Below, piece by piece: positions 58,919 to 64,000 of a DNA stretch of 64,000 nt. The stretch's first letter is position 1, and the number at the start of each line of letters is the position of its first letter. Below the pieces are notes generated by a model. That model had not been told where the DNA came from. It worked only from the letters and a program-made list of their open reading frames with translations, and ran no database searches. Location: assembly GCF_000717185.1 (NCBI RefSeq), contig NZ_JNYE01000014.1:89731-153730 (forward strand), given 5' to 3'. A program made the translations under genes and the position numbers. Source of the stretch: Kitasatospora phosalacinea (GTDB taxonomy: Bacteria > Actinomycetota > Actinomycetes > Streptomycetales > Streptomycetaceae).

Positions 58919-60730
58919 GTGGCCGTCAACCTCGCCACCATCGAGTCCGTCACCAAGGTGTACGGCACCAGGGCCCTGCTGGACGGGGTCAGCCTCGGCG
59001 TCAGCGAGGGCGACCGGATCGGTGTGGTGGGCCGCAACGGGGACGGCAAGACGACGCTGATCCGGATGCTCGCCAAGCTGGAGGAGCCCGACACCGGGCG
59101 GATCACCCACTCCGGCGGGCTCCAGCTGGCCGTGCTCACGCAGCACGACTCGCTGGACCCGGAGGCCACCATCCGGCACGAGGTGATCGCCGGCCGGGCC
59201 GACCACGAGTGGCTCGGCGACGCCCGGATCCGCGACATCGTCCAGGGCCTGTTCGGCGGCCTCGACCTGCCCGGGTTCGCGAACGGCCTGGACACCGTGA
59301 TCGGCCCGCTCTCCGGCGGCGAGCGCCGCCGCATCGCCCTCGCCAAGCTGCTGCTCGGCGAGCCCGACCTGGTCGTGCTGGACGAGCCCACCAACCACCT
59401 CGACGTGGAGGGCATCGCCTGGCTCGCCAAGCACCTGCAGAACCGCCGCTCCGCGCTGGTCTGCGTCACCCACGACCGCTGGTTCCTGGACCAGGTCTGC
59501 ACCCGGATGTGGGACGTCCAGCGCGGCGAGGTCCGCGAGTACGAGGGCGGCTACTCGGACTACGTGTTCGCCCGCGCCGAGCGCTCCCGGATCGAGGCCA
59601 CCGAGGAGCAGAAGCGGCAGAACCTGGCCCGCAAGGAGCTGGCCTGGCTGCGCCGCGGCGCCCCCGCCCGCACCTCCAAGCCGCGCTACCGGATCGAGGC
59701 CGCGAACGCGCTGATCGCGGACGTGCCGGAGCCGCGCGACAAGTCCGAGCTGATGAAGTTCGCCAACGCCCGCCTGGGCCGCACCGTCTTCGACCTGGAG
59801 GACGTGACCGTCAAGGCGGGCGACAAGCTGCTGCTGGAGCGGCTGACCTGGCAGCTCGGCCCGGGCGACCGGATCGGCCTGCTCGGCGTCAACGGCGCGG
59901 GCAAGACCTCGCTGCTGCGGGCCATGCAGGCCGCGTACGCGACCGAGGGCGACGTGCAGCCGGCCGGCGGCGTGATCAAGGTCGGCAAGACCGTCCGCCT
60001 CGCGTACCTCTCGCAGGAGGTCGCCGAGCTGGACCCGGCCACCCGGGTGCTCCAGGCCGTCGAGCAGGTGCGCGGCCGGGTCGACCTCGGCAAGGGCCGG
60101 GAGATGAGCGCCGGGCAGCTGTGCGAGCAGTTCGGCTTCGGCAAGGACAAGCAGTGGACGCCGGTCGGCGACCTGTCCGGCGGCGAGCGCCGCCGACTGC
60201 AGCTGCTGCGGCTGCTGATGGACGAGCCCAACGTGCTGTTCCTCGACGAGCCCACCAACGACCTCGACATCGAGACCCTCAACCAGCTGGAGGACGTGCT
60301 CGACGGCTGGCCCGGCTCGATGGTCGTGATCAGCCACGACCGGTTCTTCATCGAGCGCACCACCGACACCGCGTACGCGCTGCTCGGCGACCGCCGGATG
60401 CGGATGCTGCCGGGCGGCGTCGACGAGTACCTGGAGCGCCGCACCGCGATGGCGGAGGCCGCCGCGGCCGTCGCCGCCGCGCAGGTCCCGGCCGCCGCGG
60501 CGGCCTCCGGGCTGTCGGCGGGCGACCTGCGGGCCGCGAAGAAGGAGATGCAGAAGCTGGAGCGGCAGATCGCCAAGCTGGACGAGCAGGAGTCCAAGCT
60601 GCACACCCAACTCGCCGAGCACGCCGCCGACTTCTCCAAGGTCGCCGAGCTGGACGCGCAGCTGCGCAAGGTCCGCGAGGACAAGGAGGAGCTGGAGATG
60701 TCCTGGCTGGAGCTGGCCGAGCAGGTCTGA
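58919..60730 (+). CDS. ABC-F family ATPase (ribosome-associated type)
   Basis: A 603-residue protein with two ATPase domains and no membrane helices. Walker A motifs are VVGRNGDGKTT (about 37) and LLGVNGAGKTS (about 323), signatures LSGGERRRIAL and LSGGERRRLQL, Walker B VVLDEPTNHLD and LFLDEPTNDLD. The linker region between the domains (about 225-275) is the P-site tRNA interaction motif. A C-terminal coiled coil follows (MQKLERQIAKLDEQESKLHT). ABC-F proteins act on the ribosome, some in antibiotic resistance, others in translation regulation. GTG 58919 with AGGAG upstream. Confidence 0.93.
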   Translation: MAVNLATIESVTKVYGTRALLDGVSLGVSEGDRIGVVGRNGDGKTTLIRMLAKLEEPDTGRITHSGGLQLAVLTQHDSLDPEATIRHEVIAGRADHEWLGDARIRDIVQGLFGGLDLPGFANGLDTVIGPLSGGERRRIALAKLLLGEPDLVVLDEPTNHLDVEGIAWLAKHLQNRRSALVCVTHDRWFLDQVCTRMWDVQRGEVREYEGGYSDYVFARAERSRIEATEEQKRQNLARKELAWLRRGAPARTSKPRYRIEAANALIADVPEPRDKSELMKFANARLGRTVFDLEDVTVKAGDKLLLERLTWQLGPGDRIGLLGVNGAGKTSLLRAMQAAYATEGDVQPAGGVIKVGKTVRLAYLSQEVAELDPATRVLQAVEQVRGRVDLGKGREMSAGQLCEQFGFGKDKQWTPVGDLSGGERRRLQLLRLLMDEPNVLFLDEPTNDLDIETLNQLEDVLDGWPGSMVVISHDRFFIERTTDTAYALLGDRRMRMLPGGVDEYLERRTAMAEAAAAVAAAQVPAAAAASGLSAGDLRAAKKEMQKLERQIAKLDEQESKLHTQLAEHAADFSKVAELDAQLRKVREDKEELEMSWLELAEQV

Positions 60731-60734
60731 GGGC

Positions 60735-62642
60735 CTACTCCGCGAGCAGCAGGTCGAGCTCGTCCGCGGCCCGGGCCAGCGCGCTGCGCTCCGGGTCGTG
60801 CGGGCCGGTCGGGCGGGCGATCCGGCCGGTCGGCGGCCGGTGGGCGCGGGCCGCGCCGGTGAGCCGGTCCAGGGAGTGCAGCACCCGCTCGATCACCTCC
60901 GGCTCGGGCTGCCGTCCGCCGTACCGCAGTTGCGCGGCGTACGCGGCGACCGCCCCCGAGAGGCGCTCCAGCGCGGCGGTGGCGGGCAGCCACTGCTCGG
61001 CGAGGCGCCCGGCGGGCGGGGGCTCGGCCAGGCCGAGGTCGACCTGCCGCCGGGCGTCGGCCAGCGCCCGGTACGCGGTGCGGCGCAGCCACACCTCGGC
61101 GACCGGCTCGACCCGGGCCACCGCCGCCAGGTAGCGGCGCAGCGCGTTCGCGGCGGTGACGACGCCCGGTTCGATCCGGTGCGGGGGCCGCTCCGGCCAC
61201 AGCAGGTAGCCGAAGACCAGCACGATGCCGCTGGCCAGCGCGGTGTCCAGCACCCGCGGCCAGAACTCGGCCGCCCCGCTCTCCCCGCCGAGCTGCACCA
61301 GCAGCAGCGCCACCGGCGTCATCACGACGGTGTTCAGCCCGTAGTGCGCGGCCGTCGAGTACGGCAGCAGCGCCACGCACAGCGAGATCACCAGGCTCAG
61401 CGCCCACGGGTCCGTGGTCAGGGCCAGCAGCACCGCGGTGACCGCGACGCCCAGCACGGTGCCCAGTGCCCGGCTGACCGCCCGCTGGAACACCGAGCCC
61501 AAGTCCGGCTTCAGGACGAACGCCACCGTCATCGGCACCCAGTAACTGCGGTCCAGCGGAAGCAGGTTGACCGCCGCCTCGGCCACCGCCACGCACAGCG
61601 CCACCCGCAGCCCGTAGCGCACCGAACCGCGCGACAGCAGCCGCACCCGCAGCCGCCACGGGTCCGGCGGCGGCGGAGCGGCGGTGTCCAGCGGCGCCCA
61701 GCGGCCCGCCACGGTGTCGGCGGCGGCCCGCAGCGCCGTGTCGAACGCCGTCCGGGACGGGGTGTCCGGCCGCCAGTCGGGGTACGCGGGCTCGGGGCCG
61801 CCGGTGATCTGCGCGGCCAGCCGGGCCGGGAACGCCGCCAGCTCCGCCGGCACTGGCCGCCACGCCCACAGCAGCCCGGCCGCCGCCTCGGTGGCGCCCA
61901 GCGCGGCCTCGTACGAGCGGCGCAGCCGGTGCAGCCGCTCCGGTTCGCGGCGGCCCGGGCGGGGCGGCGGCAGCAGGTCCTGCATCTGGTTGAGCCGGCC
62001 GGTCAGCAGGCGGCGGGCGGCCGCGCCGTCCGGGGTGCCGAGGGCGGCCAGCAGGCCGCCGAGCGCCAGGTACACGTCGGCGAGCGCCCGGGTGCGCGGA
62101 TCGGTGCGGGCGTCGGCGCGGTAGCGCACCCCCAGCAGCAGCACCAGCGCCGCCCCGCACGGCATCGCCGCGGGCGCCGCCCACCACGGGTGCGGCAGCG
62201 CCATCCCGCCGCCCAGCGAGGCCGACACCAGCAGCAGCATCCCGGCCGCCGACCCGCGCGGCCCGGTCGCCGACAGCGCCCCGCCCGCGAAGCCCACCAG
62301 GGTCAGCGCCACCCCGATCGCCGGGCCGCCCGCGCCCCGGTGCTGCAGCGCCGCCCCGATCAGCATCCCGGCCGTCGACGCGGCCAGCGCCAGCGCGATC
62401 CGCGGAGCCCGCAGCCGCAGCGGCTCCACCCGGTCGTTCATCGTCGCGTGCATCGCCCCCAGCGCCGCGAACACCCCCAGCGCCAGCCGCCCGCACACCA
62501 GCCCGACCCCCAGCGGCACCGCCATCCCCACCGCGGCCCGCACCACCAGCGCCCGCGGCACCACCGGCCGGTTCGGTCGCAGGGCCAACGCCCACCACGC
62601 GGAGGGATCACCGGAAGCACGACTGCGGCCGGGGGCTGGCAC
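60735..62642 (-). CDS. FUSC-family (aromatic acid exporter-like) membrane protein
   Basis: A 635-residue protein; the frame is open back through the tRNA-Thr gene, so the start was chosen at GTG 62642 with GAAGG 11 bases upstream. Two blocks of about six helices (first from VVRAAVGMAVPLGVGLVCGR, second from YGLRVALCVAVAEAAVNLLP) are each followed by a soluble domain. The FUSC signature LDRSYWVPMTVAFVLKPDLG leads into VFQRAVSRALGTVLGV. Homologues are linked to efflux of aromatic acids; specificity here is unknown. It is convergent with the ABC-F gene, with only 4 bp between stops. Confidence 0.83.
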   Translation of the reverse strand: MPAPGRSRASGDPSAWWALALRPNRPVVPRALVVRAAVGMAVPLGVGLVCGRLALGVFAALGAMHATMNDRVEPLRLRAPRIALALAASTAGMLIGAALQHRGAGGPAIGVALTLVGFAGGALSATGPRGSAAGMLLLVSASLGGGMALPHPWWAAPAAMPCGAALVLLLGVRYRADARTDPRTRALADVYLALGGLLAALGTPDGAAARRLLTGRLNQMQDLLPPPRPGRREPERLHRLRRSYEAALGATEAAAGLLWAWRPVPAELAAFPARLAAQITGGPEPAYPDWRPDTPSRTAFDTALRAAADTVAGRWAPLDTAAPPPPDPWRLRVRLLSRGSVRYGLRVALCVAVAEAAVNLLPLDRSYWVPMTVAFVLKPDLGSVFQRAVSRALGTVLGVAVTAVLLALTTDPWALSLVISLCVALLPYSTAAHYGLNTVVMTPVALLLVQLGGESGAAEFWPRVLDTALASGIVLVFGYLLWPERPPHRIEPGVVTAANALRRYLAAVARVEPVAEVWLRRTAYRALADARRQVDLGLAEPPPAGRLAEQWLPATAALERLSGAVAAYAAQLRYGGRQPEPEVIERVLHSLDRLTGAARAHRPPTGRIARPTGPHDPERSALARAADELDLLLAE

Positions 62643-62822
62643 AGGATCACGCGCCTTCGCTGCACGGGAGTTCGCGGCTGCTGGGCGACATTGCACGGCA
62701 GATCGGGTCTTCTCGGGCAGTTTAGCCCTCCGACCTGGCCGAAGCGGATTTCCCAAGCGGTCGGCGGAGCATGTAAAGTCTTCCTCGTCGCAAGGGGAAC
62801 CGCGAGGATCCCGGAGCAACAA

Positions 62823-62895
62823 GCCCCTATAGCTCAGTCGGTAGAGCGTCTCCATGGTAAGGAGAAGGTCTGCGGTTCGATTCCGCATGGGGGCT
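62823..62895 (+). tRNA. tRNA-Thr (anticodon GGT)
   Basis: A 73-nt cloverleaf. The acceptor stem GCCCCTA / TGGGGGC has one wobble pair and discriminator T. The D-arm contains AGCTCAGTCGGTAGAGC. The anticodon stem TCTCC / GGAGA encloses ATGGTAA, giving anticodon GGT for ACC. The T-arm is TGCGG-TTCGATT-CCGCA. CCA is not encoded. Confidence 0.97.
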
Positions 62896-62902
62896 CAGAT
62901 CG

Positions 62903-62932
62903 GAAGGACCCCGCCGGGAGGCGGGGTCCTTC
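62903..62932 (+). terminator. tRNA-Thr terminator
   Basis: Perfect 13-bp stem (62903-62915 with 62920-62932), GGGA loop, followed by GCGTTTTC. It begins 7 nt after the tRNA. Confidence 0.92.
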
Positions 62933-63028
62933 GCGTTTTCCGGCGTTCCGCTTGCGGAGGGCCTCTGGCGGGCCGGGCGATTGTGCGCTGTGATGGTGCG
63001 TCTGTCGGGCCGGGAGGGGAGGGGCGGG

Positions 63029-63688
63029 ATGAGCGCGCGGCTCGTGGTGGCGGACGACCACCGGTTGATGGCCGAGGCGCTGGGGGCCGCCCTGCAGCAG
63101 CGCGGGCACCGGGTGCTGGGGATCGGGTCGCCGTGCGGGGCCGTCCTGGAACTGGTGGCGGGGCGGCGGCCGGAGGTGTGCCTGCTGGGGGTGGGCGGCG
63201 GGGCGGAGGACCCGTTCGAGCCGTTGCGGCGGCTGCGGCGGGAGCGGCCGGAGATCGCGGTGGTGGTGCTGGGGCCGCTGGGGGCGCCGGGGCGGGTCGC
63301 GGCGGCGTTCGCGGCGGGGGCGGCCGGGTACGTGCGCAGCGACGAGCGGATCGACGTGGTGGACCGGGCGATCGCGCGGGTCCGGGCCGGGGAGGTGGCG
63401 GTCGCGGTGGACGTGCTGCGGGCCGCGTTCGAGCACCTGCTGTGGCCGGTGGCGGAGCCGGACGACGAGGCGCTGCGGCTGCTGCGGCTGCTGACCCGGC
63501 GCGAGGTGCAGGTGCTGGCCCGGATCGCGGACGGGGAGGACACCGCGGCGATCGCCGCCGCGATGCGGATCGCCCCGTCGACGGCCCGCACGCACGTCCA
63601 GCGGGTGCTGACCAAGCTCGGGGCCCGCTCCCGGCTGGAGGCCGCCGCGCTGGCGGCCCGGACCGGCCTGCTGGACCAACTGGCCTGA
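63029..63688 (+). CDS. LuxR-family response regulator-like protein lacking the phospho-acceptor
   Basis: A 219-residue protein from ATG 63029, with GGGGAGGGGCGGG upstream. The receiver-like domain keeps the acidic pair (LVVADDHRLM) but has Gly where the phospho-acceptor Asp should be (EVCLLGVGGG), and Arg for the conserved Lys (GYVRSD). The LuxR HTH (about 153-210) reads LTRREVQVLARIADGEDTAA and STARTHVQRVLTKLGARSRL. It is expected to bind DNA without conventional phosphorylation. Gene order tRNA-Thr, regulator, galE points to a chromosomal-core gene. There is no neighbouring kinase. Confidence 0.87.
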   Translation: MSARLVVADDHRLMAEALGAALQQRGHRVLGIGSPCGAVLELVAGRRPEVCLLGVGGGAEDPFEPLRRLRRERPEIAVVVLGPLGAPGRVAAAFAAGAAGYVRSDERIDVVDRAIARVRAGEVAVAVDVLRAAFEHLLWPVAEPDDEALRLLRLLTRREVQVLARIADGEDTAAIAAAMRIAPSTARTHVQRVLTKLGARSRLEAAALAARTGLLDQLA

Positions 63689-63772
63689 GGGCCGCGGGCG
63701 TTCGCGCCGGACCGGGGTTCGCGGGCGGACGGTCGGGCCCCGCGGCGCGGCCCGGCGTTCAGGCGGGTGCCA

Positions 63773-63778
63773 TATGCT
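63773..63778 (+). promoter_or_regulatory. -10 element of galE
   Basis: TATGCT, 39 nt before the galE ATG; no convincing -35 is seen. Confidence 0.35.
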
Positions 63779-63817
63779 CCGGGCGAGGAATACCCGAATG
63801 TCGCGGAGGTCGAGGGC

Positions 63818-64000
63818 ATGAGCAAGTACCTGGTCACGGGCGGAGCCGGCTACGTGGGGAGCGTGGTGGCGGCGCACCTGTTGGAGGCGGGCCACCGGGT
63901 GACCGTGCTGGACGACCTGTCGACCGGGTTCGCGGCGGGTGTGCCGGAGGGTGCGGAGTTCGTGCGGGGCCGGATCCAGGACGCGGGCGAGGTGCTGGAC
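63818..64000 (+). CDS. galE: UDP-glucose 4-epimerase, 3' end outside window
   Basis: The first 61 residues of an NAD-dependent epimerase/dehydratase. MSKYLVTGGAGYVGSVVAAH carries the Rossmann TGxxGxxG motif, and VTVLDDLSTG holds the Asp that binds the NAD ribose, with the DDLS(T/N)G form typical of GalE. GGAGG lies upstream of the ATG. It interconverts UDP-glucose and UDP-galactose, linking to galU in this window. Confidence 0.88.
   Translation, partial: MSKYLVTGGAGYVGSVVAAHLLEAGHRVTVLDDLSTGFAAGVPEGAEFVRGRIQDAGEVLD

Noticed and set aside
62643..62888. N-terminal extension of the FUSC protein through tRNA-Thr
   Set aside because: It would run antisense through the whole tRNA gene.

Overview
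The window is about 74% GC with extreme third-position G/C. It carries a complete germacradienol/geosmin synthase, a SepX homologue, an HrdD-type sigma factor, WXG100 proteins and the gene strings galU-moeA-moaC-moaB-rimJ-sepX and metG-tatD-rsmA-ispE. Together these place it in the chromosomal core of a member of the Streptomycetaceae (Streptomyces or Kitasatospora). There is no phage, transposon or CRISPR array. Gene starts are largely my choice from ribosome binding sites and codon frame, because many in-frame upstream extensions are open in DNA this GC-rich.

Layout. 1-6.7 kb is the edge of an azole/azoline RiPP-like locus: a fused E1-like/YcaO cyclodehydratase (cut by the window start), a SagB-type dehydrogenase, a response regulator without a phospho-acceptor, small proteins, and a LuxR-type regulator preceded by a tiny translationally coupled ORF. 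6.9-13.2 kb holds a MurJ-type flippase, a PAP2-fold protein with a substituted catalytic residue, hrdD behind a textbook SigR-type promoter, mscL, a shortened membrane protein and an FmdB zinc ribbon. 13.3-19.3 kb holds an MFS transporter, a K+/H+ antiporter and a penicillin-acylase-family hydrolase. 19.3-26.3 kb runs through folate salvage, a diguanylate cyclase, galU, molybdenum cofactor synthesis (moeA, moaC, moaB), rimJ, sepX and tRNA-Ala.

26.4-30.7 kb is accessory: a YjdM protein, an ArsR regulator with candidate operators, very small genes, gene debris and an acyltransferase. 30.9-33.9 kb is a four-gene, fully overlapping operon built on WXG100/type VII secretion substrates. 34.5-36.7 kb is the geosmin synthase. 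36.8-40.7 kb has a secreted pair (von Willebrand A domain lipid-facing protein plus partner) and a small ABC exporter. 40.9-52 kb is a cell-envelope block: DUF1269, FtsW/RodA plus class B PBP, amino-acid permease, Tat lipoprotein, second PBP, protein O-mannosyltransferase and rsmI. 52.3-64 kb has a zinc-ribbon protein, metG, tatD, an Uma2-family nuclease where an Rpf gene is usual, rsmA, ispE, an aldo/keto reductase, an ABC-F ATPase, a FUSC membrane protein, tRNA-Thr, another atypical response regulator, and the start of galE.

Many operons show 4-bp start/stop overlaps (ATGA, GTGA, CTGA), and strong inverted repeats separate most convergent genes. The best candidates for something new are the RiPP edge, the WXG100 operon with its palindromic promoter region, and the repeat-hairpin before metG.
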